64,000 nucleotides of DNA from Amycolatopsis saalfeldensis (GTDB lineage Bacteria; Actinomycetota; Actinomycetes; Mycobacteriales; Pseudonocardiaceae): the NCBI RefSeq assembly GCF_900110575.1, contig NZ_FOEF01000005.1, positions 62,001 to 126,000 on the forward strand, written 5' to 3'. Under the pieces are notes generated by a model. It had not been told where the DNA came from, made no database searches, and was given only the letters and a program-made list of their open reading frames with translations. The translations under genes and the position numbers were made by a program. This document shows positions 18,251 to 26,952 of this stretch, piece by piece (within the stretch, counting starts at the first letter, position 1; the number at the start of each line of letters is the position of its first letter).

Positions 18251-19255
18251 TCAGCTCCCTAGTTCGGCTCGTGCGGAGAACTCCGCGCGGAAGGCGTGGA
18301 ACCTTCCCTCCAAGTCACGGAAATTCTCCTCGGACAAGTCGGATCCGGTGATCTTTTGGAACAGGACAAGGAAATCGGCCCGCGTCGTCGAGGAGGTGAT
18401 GCGGAAGTGGCGGCCGGTCCGCGATTGGGAGAGGCGCAGGAACTCGGCGCGTTCCATGTTGTAGATGAAGGAGCCCTCGGTGAACCGCAGCGACCGCGGG
18501 TACAGCTTGGTCGCGCCGCGCACATCGCTGTACAGCGTGACCCACACGCTGGCGTCGAACATCTCCAGCCGGTCCAACGGCGGGTCGGCGACCACGGTGA
18601 TGTCGACCTGCGCGCACCGGCTGCGGGCCAGGAACAGCCCGACGAGTCCAATGTGGATCTCCTCGTGCAGGCCGCTCTGGATCGCCTCGTAGTCGACCTC
18701 CGCCGCCTCCCGCCGCAGCAGGTAACGCGCGCGACCGCTGATGGAACCGGCGTCGCGCGGGTCGGCGATCACGGCGTGCAGCTCACGATCGGTGCGGGTC
18801 AACAGAAGCCGGGCGGCCGCGTGCCGTCCGGAGAAGCCGCGGAAGAAGTACTGGCGCGTGTTGTCCAGGTCCGACATCAGCATGCGGTTGAACGCGGGGT
18901 CGGGGTCGGTCGTCGCGTCGAACACGTGCGTGGGGAAGAACTCCTTGTTGAGCGACCGGTATTCGGCGCTGAGGTCTTCGAGCGCGCGTCGGCTTTCTTC
19001 GATCAGCGGAGTCACCATCGCGCGCTGCGACGCGCTGGCGGTGATCAAGGTTTGTCCGAAGCCGACCAGCGCGGAGATCAGTGTGCCGGTGCCCAGGGAG
19101 GTGACGAGCGTTTTCCCCGTGCCGGCGTCCATCATGCTGGAGATCCACAGGCTCAATACCGCGATCACGACGAGCACGGTCAGTAACAACGTGGTGCGGG
19201 TCCAGAAGATCTCCTGCAGGGAACTCCGGTGCGGACGGCCGGCTTCCGCGACCAC
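18251..19255 (-). CDS. Two-TM membrane protein with a large cytosolic domain
   Basis: A 334-residue protein with two N-terminal membrane helices (about residues 22-42 and 50-70) and then a soluble domain of about 260 residues, probably cytosolic. The domain contains RQYFFRGFSGRHAAARLLL, a VIADPRD stretch and VDITVVADPP followed by a LYPRSLRF segment. The ADP/DP-containing pattern faintly recalls PLD-fold regulatory domains, but no HKD motif is present, so this is only a suggestion. The GTG start at 19253-19255 has a near-perfect AAGGAGG box. It heads the trio with the cupin-like and HD genes. Confidence 0.55.
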   Translation of the reverse strand: MVAEAGRPHRSSLQEIFWTRTTLLLTVLVVIAVLSLWISSMMDAGTGKTLVTSLGTGTLISALVGFGQTLITASASQRAMVTPLIEESRRALEDLSAEYRSLNKEFFPTHVFDATTDPDPAFNRMLMSDLDNTRQYFFRGFSGRHAAARLLLTRTDRELHAVIADPRDAGSISGRARYLLRREAAEVDYEAIQSGLHEEIHIGLVGLFLARSRCAQVDITVVADPPLDRLEMFDASVWVTLYSDVRGATKLYPRSLRFTEGSFIYNMERAEFLRLSQSRTGRHFRITSSTTRADFLVLFQKITGSDLSEENFRDLEGRFHAFRAEFSARAELGS

Positions 19256-19414
19256 GGTTCACCTCCTTGAACCACTCGAACGGACGAGTGCGTTGCGTAT
19301 CGGTTCGAGCGCGGGGAGTTACTTTACGCGCTTGGGGTGACCGGCGAAATAAGAAATTCGGGGGACAATATTCCAGGTGCAAAGTGACTCTGGGCAAGAA
19401 TTTTCACGTTTTGC

Positions 19415-19439
19415 GGTTTTCTCCGAAACGCCGAAAACC
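19415..19439 (-). terminator. Possible terminator between the MBOAT gene and the trio
   Basis: Inverted repeat GGTTTTC / GAAAACC with an 11-nt spacer, about 85 bp after the MBOAT stop. The stem is short and AT-containing for this genome. The surrounding 19256-19522 gap is less GC-rich than the genes and also holds the presumed promoter of the trio. Confidence 0.35.
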
Positions 19440-19522
19440 CCGTCGGAGGGAGCCGGGCGAACCTCCCCGCGCGGGCGGTGCCCCCGTGTCACCGAATGCA
19501 GACAGTCACCGGGACTTTGCTG

Positions 19523-20956
19523 TCAGAATTGGTAGTAGAGGAATGGGCTGAACGTCCCCGTCGCGACCAGGATGGCGGCGTAGACGAGGCCGACGGTCAT
19601 CACGCCGACGCGCAGGGCCGTCGCGCCGCGGCTGCGCGAGGATTCCAGCAGCGGGCCGGTGACGGGGTGCGCCGGGAGGAAGAAGACGGCCAGCGCGGCG
19701 ATGAGGATGAGCAGCCGCTGGTTGGTCAGTGCGCTTTCGACGACGTCGCCGAGGCCGCCGAAGTCCGGCAGGAGCATGTGGCCGATCATGGCGAGCGCGT
19801 GGCCGAGGTCGGCCGAGCGGAAGAACACCCAGCCGAACACCACGAGCAGCAGTGTCAGCGCGCGGCGCGCGATCCGGGCGACCGGGCCGGCCGGCGTCTC
19901 GGCGAGGTTGAAGCGGCGTTCGATCACCAGCAGCGCGCCGTGGTAGCAGCCCCAGATCAGGAACGTCCACTGCGCGCCGTGCCAGAAACCCGTCAGCACG
20001 AAGACGATGCACAGGTTGCGGTACGTGCGCCCGGCGCCGGAGCGGTTGCCGCCCAGCGGGATGTAGACGTAGTCGCGGAACCAGCGTGACAGCGACATGT
20101 GCCAGCGCCGCCAGAATTCCGTGATCGTCACCGACGAGTACGGGCGCGCGAAGTTTTCCGGCAGCCGGAAGCCGAGCATCCGGCCGAGGCCGATCGCCAT
20201 GTCGGAGTAGCCGGAGAAGTCGAAGAACAGCTGCAGGGTGTAGCCGATGGCGCCGAGCCAGGCCGTCGCGAACGTCATCTGGTCCGGCGGCGTCGCGAAG
20301 CACGCTTCGACCATCGGGCTGAGCGAGTCGGCGACGATGGACTTCTTGCACAGCCCCAGCGCGAACCGCGGGAAGCCGGCCGCGATGTCGTCGAGCCGGT
20401 GCGACCGCTGCTGCGGCAGCTGGTCGGCGATCTCGCGGTACCGCACGATCGGCCCGGCCACCAGCTGCGGGAACATCGCGATGTACGCCGCGAACGCCAC
20501 CGGGTTGCGCAGCGCGCGCCGCTCGCCGCGGTAAATGTCCACGACGTACGAGATGTGGTGGAAGGTGTAGAAGGAGATCCCGATCGGCACCACGATGTTG
20601 GCGACGTCGAGGTCCCCGCCGAACCAGTGCGAGACGGCCGCGATCTGCTGCGTCGCGAACCCCGCATACTTCCAGATCACCAGCACCAGCACGTCGAGCG
20701 TGACGACGCCGATCAGGATCCGCCGGCGCCGCGTCCCCCGCAGGTCCCACGGGCTCGGCTCGAGCGCGGGCCCGGCGAAGAAGTTGACCGCCATGCACAG
20801 CAGCAGCAGGAAAATGTACGGCCCGGCGCCGATCACGTAGAACAGCAGACTCGCGACCGCGACGATGCCGTTGCGCCAGCTCCGCGGACACACCAGCACG
20901 GCGACCAGCACCGTGGGCATGAAGTACCACAAGAACAGCGGCGAAACGAACGACAT
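19523..20956 (-). CDS. MBOAT family O-acyltransferase (AlgI/PatA-like)
   Basis: A 477-residue polytopic membrane acyltransferase. Family marks: NFFAGPALE, FYTFHHISYVVDIYRGE (about 128-144), FPQLVAGPIVRY, LFFDFSGYSDMAIGLGRMLG, EFWRRWHMSLSRWFRDYVY and the catalytic-His motif GFWHGAQWTF (about 322-331). AlgI-type MBOATs move acetyl groups across the membrane to a partner AlgJ/AlgX-like enzyme for polysaccharide acetylation. A candidate partner is the truncated gene at 1-380. ATG at 20954-20956. The gene lies alone between the second repeat tract and the HD/cupin/2-TM trio. Confidence 0.9.
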   Translation of the reverse strand: MSFVSPLFLWYFMPTVLVAVLVCPRSWRNGIVAVASLLFYVIGAGPYIFLLLLCMAVNFFAGPALEPSPWDLRGTRRRRILIGVVTLDVLVLVIWKYAGFATQQIAAVSHWFGGDLDVANIVVPIGISFYTFHHISYVVDIYRGERRALRNPVAFAAYIAMFPQLVAGPIVRYREIADQLPQQRSHRLDDIAAGFPRFALGLCKKSIVADSLSPMVEACFATPPDQMTFATAWLGAIGYTLQLFFDFSGYSDMAIGLGRMLGFRLPENFARPYSSVTITEFWRRWHMSLSRWFRDYVYIPLGGNRSGAGRTYRNLCIVFVLTGFWHGAQWTFLIWGCYHGALLVIERRFNLAETPAGPVARIARRALTLLLVVFGWVFFRSADLGHALAMIGHMLLPDFGGLGDVVESALTNQRLLILIAALAVFFLPAHPVTGPLLESSRSRGATALRVGVMTVGLVYAAILVATGTFSPFLYYQF

Positions 20957-21107
20957 CGGTGACGGACCCCCTCGGTTCCGGAGCTGACCTTAGCCCGAGT
21001 GGGTGTCGCGATGGAGCGAAGCCCGCAGTATCCCGGCGCGAATCACGGAGCGTGCCCGACGGCTCCCCCCGGCTCCGCCCGCAGCCCCCGCTCCGACCGC
21101 CGCTCCC

Positions 21108-21164
21108 GCCCTCGAACCCAGCCTCCGCCCTCGAACCCAGCCTCCGCCCTCGAACCCAGCCCCC
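21108..21164. repeat. 19-bp tandem repeat, three copies
   Basis: Unit GCCCTCGAACCCAGCCTCC starts at 21108, 21127 and 21146; the third copy is slightly changed at its end. It lies just upstream of the dispersed element at 21170-21275. Confidence 0.85.
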
Positions 21165-21169
21165 ACCCT

Positions 21170-21275
21170 CTCCTGGGGGGCGTCCCCAGTCCAGTCTATC
21201 GGCGGGGGCCGACGGGAACTGCCGAGAGCGAGATGGCGGGCGGAGTTGTCCACAACTGGGGCTGGGTGTGGATGA
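21170..21275. repeat. Dispersed intergenic element, copy A
   Basis: Starts with CTCCTGGGGGGCGTCCC and ends with the pair TTGTCCACA (21246-21254) and TGTGGATGA (21267-21275). The same ends, order and exact 21-bp offset of the pair occur at 57382-57477. TTGTCCACA equals the DnaA-box consensus used in high-GC actinomycetes. The interior differs more, and the hairpin that is perfect in copy B is imperfect here. Confidence 0.6.
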
Positions 21276-21282
21276 TTCTCGG

Positions 21283-22110
21283 CTGGGGCTGGGGCTGGGG
21301 CTGGGGCGCGGACGGGCTGAGGCTGAGGTGGGATTGGACCGGGTACGGAGTTGGGGGCTGAAGCCGGGCTGTTGGAGCTAAGGCTGGGGCTGGAGTTGGG
21401 GGCCGTGGCTGGGCTGGGGTAGGAGCCAGGGCCGGGCACGGAGTCGGGGCTGAGACTGGACCAGAGCTGGGCCATCGCCATGGGCTGGGCTGGGGTTGGG
21501 CAACGGCTGGCGCTGAGGTCGGACCGGGGCTGGGCTCAGCCGGGGTCGGACCGTGGACTGGGCTGGGCATGGGGACCGGGATCAGGGCCGGGCACAGGCG
21601 ACCTGGACTGGGCAACGGACCGAAACTGGAGAAAGGACCGGGGCCGGGCAAAAGGACCCGGGCTGGGCACGGGACCCGGGGTTGGGCGGGGACCGGGGCT
21701 GGGCACGGGACCCGGGTTGGGCAGGGACCAGGGCTGGGCAGGGGACTTCGGTTGGGCAGGGACCGGGGTTGGGCGGGGCCCGGGTTAGGCAGGGACCAGA
21801 GCTGGGCAGTGGACCGGGTTGGGGCCGGAGAACCGGACTGGGCAGGGGACTTCGGTTGGGTCGGCGACCGGGCTGGGCAGGGGACTTCGGTTGGGCAGGG
21901 ACCGGGTTGGGCAAGGACCGGACCGAGCAAGGGACCGGGAATGGCCAAGGACCGGACCGAGCAAGGGACCGGCCACAGGACCAAGACCGGAAACGGCCCC
22001 CAGACCCGAACCCGACACCCGCAGCCAAAGCAACTCGAGCCGCGCCCCGGGCAAGGGCGCGGCTCGAGAAAGACCCCAGGGAGGCGCGTGTGCGAGGCCC
22101 CAAAAGGACC
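21283..22110. repeat. Gene-free tract of degenerate short repeats (tract 2)
   Basis: The whole gap 20957-22135 has no convincing gene. This part begins with about four GGGGCT hexamers (21283-21308). Then come dozens of imperfect units of about 20-22 bp built on TTGGGCAGGGACCGGG, CTGGGCACGGGACCCGG and TTGGGCAGGGGACTTCGG; the last form occurs several times between 21735 and 21900. Near 21905-21975 a unit GGACCGGACCGAGCAAGGGACCGG is repeated. Open frames across it give only Pro/Gly-rich low-complexity products on either strand, without ribosome binding sites. Confidence 0.75.
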
Positions 22111-22135
22111 CGCAGCGAGCAGGGGATCGGAAGAG

Positions 22136-23092
22136 TCAGATGCGGCCGGCCAAGCGGCGGCGGCGGGCGACTTCCGCGAGGAGGACGCCGGCGGCGACGG
22201 AGGCGTTCAGGGATTCCACGCCGGCGGCCATGGGGATCGAGACGGTGGCGTCGCAGGTTTCGCGGACCAGGCGGGACAAGCCGCGGCCCTCCGAGCCCAG
22301 CACCACGACCAGGGGCTCCGACGCCAGGTCCAGCGCGTCGATGTCCACGGTGCCGTCCGCGTCCAGGCCGACGATCATCAGGCCGCTTGACGCCCATGAC
22401 TTCAGTTGGCGCGTCAGGTTTGTGGCGACCGCGATGGGCAGCTTCGCTGCCGTTCCCGCGCTCGTGCGCCACGCCACGGCTGTCATGCCCGCGCTGCGGC
22501 GCTCCGGCAACAGCACGCCGTGCGCGCCGAACGCGGCGGCCGAGCGGATGACGGCACCGAGGTTGCGCGGGTCCGTCACGCCGTCGAGCGCGACGAACAG
22601 CGGGGTGTTGCCCGAATCGCGCGCGGCGGTCATCAGGTCGTCCGGGTGCGCGTACTCGAACGGCGGCACCTGCAAACCCAAGCCCTGGTGCATGGCGCGG
22701 TTCGTCTTGCGGTCGAGTTCCTCGCGCGGGATCTCCAGGATCGAGATGCCCTTGTCGCCCGCCAGGCGGACGGCCTCGTTCACGCGGTCGTCGATCTCGA
22801 TGTTCAGGGCGACGTACAGCGCGACACCCGGCACGTCCGCCCGCAGCGCCTCGACGACCGGGTTGCGGCCCGCGATCAGCTCCGGCTTGTCGGCCTTCTT
22901 CTGCCGCGACTGCTCACGCGTCTTCGCGGCGTTCGCGGCGCGGTACGCCTTGTGCCCGGGCCGGTCCTCGGCCTTGGGCGTGGGGCCCTTGCCCTCGAGC
23001 GCCTTCCGCCGCTGCCCGCCGGAGCCGACGACCTGGCCCTTCTTGGTCCCGGTCTTGCGGATGGCGCCCTGACGCCGTGAGTTGCCTGCCAT
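22136..23092 (-). CDS. rlmB: SpoU-type rRNA 2'-O-methyltransferase (RlmB-like)
   Basis: A 318-residue SPOUT methyltransferase, probably the 23S rRNA Gm2251 enzyme. A basic, Lys/Arg/Gly-rich N-terminal extension (about 1-70) precedes the substrate-binding domain starting at [15 protein letters not shown]. The three SpoU motifs are [31 protein letters not shown] and [17 protein letters not shown] near the C-terminus, forming the knotted SAM site. The ATG at 23090-23092 has AAGGA eight bases upstream; a longer frame exists but lacks one. In mycobacteria the orthologue sits beside cysS as here, 31 bp from cysS, so the two form an operon. Confidence 0.9.
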   Translation of the reverse strand: MAGNSRRQGAIRKTGTKKGQVVGSGGQRRKALEGKGPTPKAEDRPGHKAYRAANAAKTREQSRQKKADKPELIAGRNPVVEALRADVPGVALYVALNIEIDDRVNEAVRLAGDKGISILEIPREELDRKTNRAMHQGLGLQVPPFEYAHPDDLMTAARDSGNTPLFVALDGVTDPRNLGAVIRSAAAFGAHGVLLPERRSAGMTAVAWRTSAGTAAKLPIAVATNLTRQLKSWASSGLMIVGLDADGTVDIDALDLASEPLVVVLGSEGRGLSRLVRETCDATVSIPMAAGVESLNASVAAGVLLAEVARRRRLAGRI

Positions 23093-23123
23093 GTAACGAG
23101 TCCTTAATCCGCCGCAGCGGCGA

Positions 23124-24509
23124 TCAGGAGTTCCTGACCGTCCACTGCGGACCGTTCGGGGTGTCCTCCACCACGATGCCCGCCTGCACCAGGCGGTCAC
23201 GGGCGGCGTCCGCGCGCGCGAAGTCCTTCGCCGCGCGGGCCTGCTGCCGTTCGGCGAGCAGGCTTTCGACGAGCTCTGCCAGCGCCTCGCGGACCGGGGT
23301 GTCGGAACCACCCTCGGACCAGCGCGCGGACAGCGGGTCGAGACCGAGCACATCGGTCATCGCACGCACCGAGGCGGCGAGTTCGAGCGCCTTGGGGGTG
23401 TCGCCCTCGTCGAGGGCGGCGTTACCGTCACGCACCGTGTTGTGCACCACGGCGAACGCGGCGGGGGTCGCGAGGTCGTCGTCCAGCGCGGCGGCGAACT
23501 CCGGCGCCACCCGGCCCAGCGGCACTTCGCCGGCCGAGGCCGCGCGCCGCAGGAAGCCCTCGATCCGCCGGTAGCCCTGCGCCGCCTCCGCGACCGCGCC
23601 GTCCGAGTACTCGATGGTGGACCGGTAGTGCGGCTGCACCAGGTAGTACCGCAGCTCCGGCGCCCGGTAGCGCTCCAGCATCGCCGGGATCGACACGGTG
23701 TTGCCCAGCGACTTCGACATCTTCTCGCCGGACATGGTCACCCACGCGTTGTGCAGCCAGTACCGCGCGAAGCCGTCGCCGGCCGCGTTGGACTGCGCGC
23801 GCTCGTTCTCGTGGTGCGGGAACACCAGGTCGACGCCGCCGCCGTGGATGTCGAACTCGGCGCCGAGGTAGTTCGTCGCCATCGCGGAGCACTCCAGGTG
23901 CCAGCCCGGGCGGCCGTCGCCCCACGGCGTCGGCCACGAAGGCTCGCCCGGCTTCGCGCTCTTCCACAGCGTGAAGTCGCGCGAGTCACGCTTGCCGCGC
24001 GTCGGCGTCTCGCCCTGCTGGACCTCGTCGAGCTGCTGGCCGGACAGCGCCCCGTAGCCGTCGAAGGACTTCACCGAGAAGTAGACGTCGCCGTCCGCCG
24101 CGTACGCGTGGTCGCTGTCGATCAGGCGCTCGATCAGGTCGATCATCTGCGTGATGTGACCGGTCGCGCGCGGGTTGACCGACGGCGGGAGGCAGCCGAG
24201 CGCGTCGTAGGCCTGCTCGAACTCGCGCTCGTGCTTGGTCGCCCACTCCCACCAGGGACGCTCCGCCTCGGCGGCCTTGGTGAGGATCTTGTCGTCGATG
24301 TCGGTGACGTTGCGCACCAGCAGCACGTCGAGTCCACTGTGGAGCAGCCAGCGGCGCAGCACGTCGTAGTTCAGCACCCCCCGCACGTGCCCGATGTGGG
24401 GCACGCCCTGCACGGTGGCCCCACACAGGTAGATGGACGCCGTTCCGCTGCGGACGGGAACGAACTCCCGGGGGGCACGGGTCGCGGTGTCGAAGAGGTG
24501 TAGGGCCAC
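23124..24509 (-). CDS. cysS: Cysteine--tRNA ligase
   Basis: A 461-residue class Ia aminoacyl-tRNA synthetase that charges tRNA-Cys. Zinc and adenylate motifs are clear: [18 protein letters not shown] with the HIGH box at 38-41, GWHLECSAM (zinc Cys, about 205), [11 protein letters not shown], and the KMSKS loop [10 protein letters not shown] (about 265). Length is normal for the family. The GTG start at 24507-24509 is typical for this genome. It lies directly upstream of rlmB, the same order as in mycobacteria, where ispF would be the next gene upstream; here two genes are inserted. Confidence 0.96.
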   Translation of the reverse strand: MALHLFDTATRAPREFVPVRSGTASIYLCGATVQGVPHIGHVRGVLNYDVLRRWLLHSGLDVLLVRNVTDIDDKILTKAAEAERPWWEWATKHEREFEQAYDALGCLPPSVNPRATGHITQMIDLIERLIDSDHAYAADGDVYFSVKSFDGYGALSGQQLDEVQQGETPTRGKRDSRDFTLWKSAKPGEPSWPTPWGDGRPGWHLECSAMATNYLGAEFDIHGGGVDLVFPHHENERAQSNAAGDGFARYWLHNAWVTMSGEKMSKSLGNTVSIPAMLERYRAPELRYYLVQPHYRSTIEYSDGAVAEAAQGYRRIEGFLRRAASAGEVPLGRVAPEFAAALDDDLATPAAFAVVHNTVRDGNAALDEGDTPKALELAASVRAMTDVLGLDPLSARWSEGGSDTPVREALAELVESLLAERQQARAAKDFARADAARDRLVQAGIVVEDTPNGPQWTVRNS

Positions 24510-24556
24510 CCTGAGAGGGTACGGGGTCGGTGTGGGCGACGTCGCAGGCCCAAGGG

Positions 24557-24602
24557 CTCGTGAGTGTTTACGACGGTTGGAACCGTCCTAGCCACTCACG
24601 AG
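24557..24602. repeat. 46-nt near-perfect palindrome
   Basis: CTCGTGAGTG pairs with CACTCACGAG at the ends, and GACGGTTGGAACCGTC forms an inner hairpin; 19 of 23 position pairs match or wobble. It fills the gap between the cysS start and the stop of the HAD gene. It may serve as terminator for the HAD gene, but its length and two-arm design look like a REP-type dispersed palindrome. Confidence 0.75.
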
Positions 24603-24606
24603 TCGG

Positions 24607-25293
24607 TCAGCGCAGGCCGTGGGCCCGCAGTGCGCCGAGCAGGGCGTCCGGACGCTCGGTGGTGGGCAGCGGGTCGACCAGGGCGAACTCGCAGCCCAGC
24701 GCGCGGGCGCCGCCGTCGGCCTCCTCGCTGTCGCCGACCATCAGGGTCTCCTCGGCGCGCACGCCGAGCCGGTCCAGCGCGGTCCGGAAGATCTCCAGCT
24801 CCGGCTTGATGGCCCCGACCTCGAACGACAGGATGAACTCGTCCACGTGCGCGTCCCAGCCGCGCTGCGAGAACGCCGGCCGGATGTCGAACGCGATGTT
24901 GCTCAGCACCCCGACCTTGCGGCCCTGGCCCGAGACGGCCTTCAACGCCGCCTCGGTGTCCGGGTACGGCGTCCATTCGCCCGGCGTGATCAGCCGCCGG
25001 TACAGCGCCTCGGCCTGCTCGGGGCGGGGGACGCCGGAGCGGCGCAGCACCTCGAGGTACACCTTCCGGTGCAGCTCCGGGTCGCGGTCGCGCTGGTGCC
25101 ACGCGTACTGGTGCTCCTCGTCGAGTTCGACGACCTGCCCGACGGGCGCGGTCATGCGCCGCATCAGCTCGGTCTGCGCTTCGACGTCGAGCGCAGTGCC
25201 GTCGGCGTCGGCGAGCCCCTCCAACCAGAAAGCGTTCTGCTCGAGCCGGAAGAGCGTGCCTGAGAAGTCGAACATCACCGCGTTGATGGCCAC
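24607..25293 (-). CDS. HAD-superfamily hydrolase
   Basis: A 228-residue HAD hydrolase with motif I MFDFSGTLFRLEQNAF (about 7-22; the usual DxD is DFSGT, so the second Asp is Ser), motif II VGVLSNIAFD (about 126), motif III Lys in VGAIKPELEIF and motif IV MVGDSEEADGG. With DxS instead of DxD the acid/base is changed, so catalysis may be weak or of another kind. GTG start at 25291-25293. It sits with the PPOX gene in the cysS-ispF interval. Substrate unknown. Confidence 0.8.
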   Translation of the reverse strand: MAINAVMFDFSGTLFRLEQNAFWLEGLADADGTALDVEAQTELMRRMTAPVGQVVELDEEHQYAWHQRDRDPELHRKVYLEVLRRSGVPRPEQAEALYRRLITPGEWTPYPDTEAALKAVSGQGRKVGVLSNIAFDIRPAFSQRGWDAHVDEFILSFEVGAIKPELEIFRTALDRLGVRAEETLMVGDSEEADGGARALGCEFALVDPLPTTERPDALLGALRAHGLR

Positions 25294-25347
25294 GGGCCAA
25301 GCCTAGCCAGAAAACCGGGCGTTTCGCCGCCGGGTTGTGGCGTCCGG

Positions 25348-25381
25348 CTCATCCCGGCGGCGAACTCATCCCGGCGGCGAA
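25348..25381. repeat. 17-bp tandem duplication
   Basis: CTCATCCCGGCGGCGAA occurs twice head to tail between the HAD start and the PPOX stop. A simple duplication with no evident function. Confidence 0.8.
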
Positions 25382-25387
25382 CCCGGC

Positions 25388-25783
25388 TCAGGCGGCGTTG
25401 CCGGTGATCTTCTCCGGGATCACGCGCACGAGCACGCGGACGTTCTCCGGCGGCTCGGCCGGGTAGTCCTTGCCGGTGTACTTGTGCGCCAGCTCGTTGA
25501 TCAGCTCGCGCCCGCCCTCGTCGGTCATCTCGACGCGGCCGCGGATCTCGACGTAGTTGTACGGGTTCCCGGTGTCGAAGACCGAGACCGAAACGCGCGG
25601 GTCGCGCGCCATGTTGCGTTCCTTGAGGCGCCCGCGGACGGTCGCGAAGATCAGCGTGTCGCCGTCGCGCTTGGCCCACAGCACGGACGTCTGCGCGGAG
25701 CCGTCCTTGTTGATGGTCGCGACCACGGGGAAGTTGTTCCCGTCGAGCAACGCCTTGGTGGCGTCGTTGAAAGTCAGTGCCAT
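25388..25783 (-). CDS. PPOX-class F420/FMN-dependent oxidoreductase
   Basis: A 131-residue split-barrel flavin/deazaflavin protein of the pyridoxamine-phosphate-oxidase-like class. Family pattern: FPVVATINKDGSAQTSVLW (19-37), FATVRGRLKERNMARDPRVS (about 46-65) and YVEIRGRVEMTDEGG (about 77-91), followed by the C-terminal RVLVRVIPEKI strand. In actinomycetes such proteins use F420 or FMN to reduce small molecules. ATG at 25781-25783. Substrate cannot be told. Confidence 0.85.
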   Translation of the reverse strand: MALTFNDATKALLDGNNFPVVATINKDGSAQTSVLWAKRDGDTLIFATVRGRLKERNMARDPRVSVSVFDTGNPYNYVEIRGRVEMTDEGGRELINELAHKYTGKDYPAEPPENVRVLVRVIPEKITGNAA

Positions 25784-25801
25784 GGCTTGAAGCCTAAGCG
25801 A

Positions 25802-26275
25802 TCAAGGCCGGACGAGTAGCGCCGTCGCCACCGCCGCGATGCCCTCGCCGCGACCGGTGAGGCCGAGCCCGTCGGACGTCGTGCCGGCCACGCTCACCGG
25901 TCCGCCGACGGCCTCGCCGAGCACCTTCTGCGCCTCGTCGCGCCGCTTCCCGACGCGCGGGTGGTTGCCGATGATCTGCACGGTCGCGTTGGCCACGCGC
26001 CACCCGTCCGCCTCGACGAGCGCGCGGACCTCCGCGAGCATGCCGGCGCCGTGCGCGCCGTCCATCCGCGGGTCGCCGGTGCCGAAGACCGCGCCGAGGT
26101 CGCCGAGCCCGGCGGCGGACAGCAGCGCGTCGCACAGCGCGTGGGACGCGACGTCGCCGTCGGAGTGCCCCGCGCAGCCGTCGACGCCCGGCCACAACAG
26201 CCCGGCCATCCAGCATTCGCGGCCGGGCTCGATCGGGTGGACGTCGACGCCGTTGCCGACGCGCAGGTCGTTCAC
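25802..26275 (-). CDS. ispF: 2-C-methyl-D-erythritol 2,4-cyclodiphosphate synthase
   Basis: A 157-residue IspF, the fifth step of the MEP isoprenoid pathway: it cyclises CDP-ME-2-phosphate to MEcPP with loss of CMP. Zinc ligands are in [13 protein letters not shown] (Asp about 11, His about 13) and [17 protein letters not shown] (His about 37). The [12 protein letters not shown] loop and the C-terminal [16 protein letters not shown] motif are present. The GTG start overlaps the ispD stop as GTGA, so ispD and ispF are translationally coupled. Confidence 0.95.
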   Translation of the reverse strand: MNDLRVGNGVDVHPIEPGRECWMAGLLWPGVDGCAGHSDGDVASHALCDALLSAAGLGDLGAVFGTGDPRMDGAHGAGMLAEVRALVEADGWRVANATVQIIGNHPRVGKRRDEAQKVLGEAVGGPVSVAGTTSDGLGLTGRGEGIAAVATALLVRP

Positions 26276-26931
26276 AGGGGCTCCTCGTGACCGTGCAGGG
26301 CCACCAGGGCCTCGGCGAGGGTGAGTTCGAAGGCGCTCGCGACGCGCATCGCGTCGGGATGGCCGGGGACGGTGGCGGCGCCGGCCAGGACGGCGGCGTC
26401 GAGGACTTCGTCCGTTACGAGCGCGGCCCGGAACTCCGGCAGGGGGAAGCCGACGGGGGTCTGCGCGGTGCGGAGCCCGTCGCGGTCGACGGTGCCGGTG
26501 ATCAACCTCGCCTCGCCGGTGGACTTCACGGTGTCGGCCATGGGCAGAACCGGGACGACGACGCGGCCGGCACGCACCGCGCCCAGTACGTCACGGATCG
26601 TCCCTTGTGGAGTGAACGCCCGGAGCGCGTCGTGCACCAGCACCACCGCGTCCGGGGAAAGCGAAGGCTCGACGGCGGCGAACGCCGACCGGAGCGAAGG
26701 GCCGGGGACGATCCGGGCGCGGGCCGGCAGATCCCCGAGCGCCCCCGAAAACGAAGCAGCACACCGCTCGGGGACCACCACGGCCACCAGATCGATCTCC
26801 GGTGTGCCGAGCAGCCCCCGCACGGTGTGCGCGAGGAGAACTTCACCGTTCACCACGGCCAGAGCTGCCTCTGGATCCGCGGTCCGGTGTGCGACAGTCA
26901 CGAACACGACGCTCTGCACCAGCTGGCTCAT
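26272..26931 (-). CDS. ispD: IspD-like protein lacking the CTP-binding loop
   Basis: By position (between carD and ispF) and by its second half this is IspD, which makes CDP-methylerythritol. Typical parts remain: [13 protein letters not shown] (about 106-118), [13 protein letters not shown] (about 142-154) and [14 protein letters not shown] (about 165-178). However, the N-terminus reads [20 protein letters not shown] where active IspD has the Gly-rich AAGxGxRxxxxxPK loop, so the nucleotide-binding Arg and Lys are absent. The later TDDA metal motif is also altered. No gap or frameshift is needed to align it, so it looks like a diverged protein rather than a sequencing fault. ATG at 26929-26931. 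Confidence 0.8.
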   Translation of the reverse strand: MSQLVQSVVFVTVAHRTADPEAALAVVNGEVLLAHTVRGLLGTPEIDLVAVVVPERCAASFSGALGDLPARARIVPGPSLRSAFAAVEPSLSPDAVVLVHDALRAFTPQGTIRDVLGAVRAGRVVVPVLPMADTVKSTGEARLITGTVDRDGLRTAQTPVGFPLPEFRAALVTDEVLDAAVLAGAATVPGHPDAMRVASAFELTLAEALVALHGHEEPL

Positions 26932-26952
26932 CAGGTCGTGATCGTAGAGAGG

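Noticed and set aside
16813..19255. Naming the trio a phage-defence system
   Set aside because: No nuclease, NTPase, cyclase or toxin motif is visible; only the arrangement hints at signalling, so I left it as unknown.
21246..21275. Chromosomal origin of replication based on the DnaA-box-like sequence
   Set aside because: Only one box pair per site and no dnaA, dnaN or other origin genes nearby.
21196..22551. Long Pro- or Gly-rich frames on both strands in repeat tract 2
   Set aside because: Several frames are open at once over the same repeats, with no start signals; some run into rlmB antisense.
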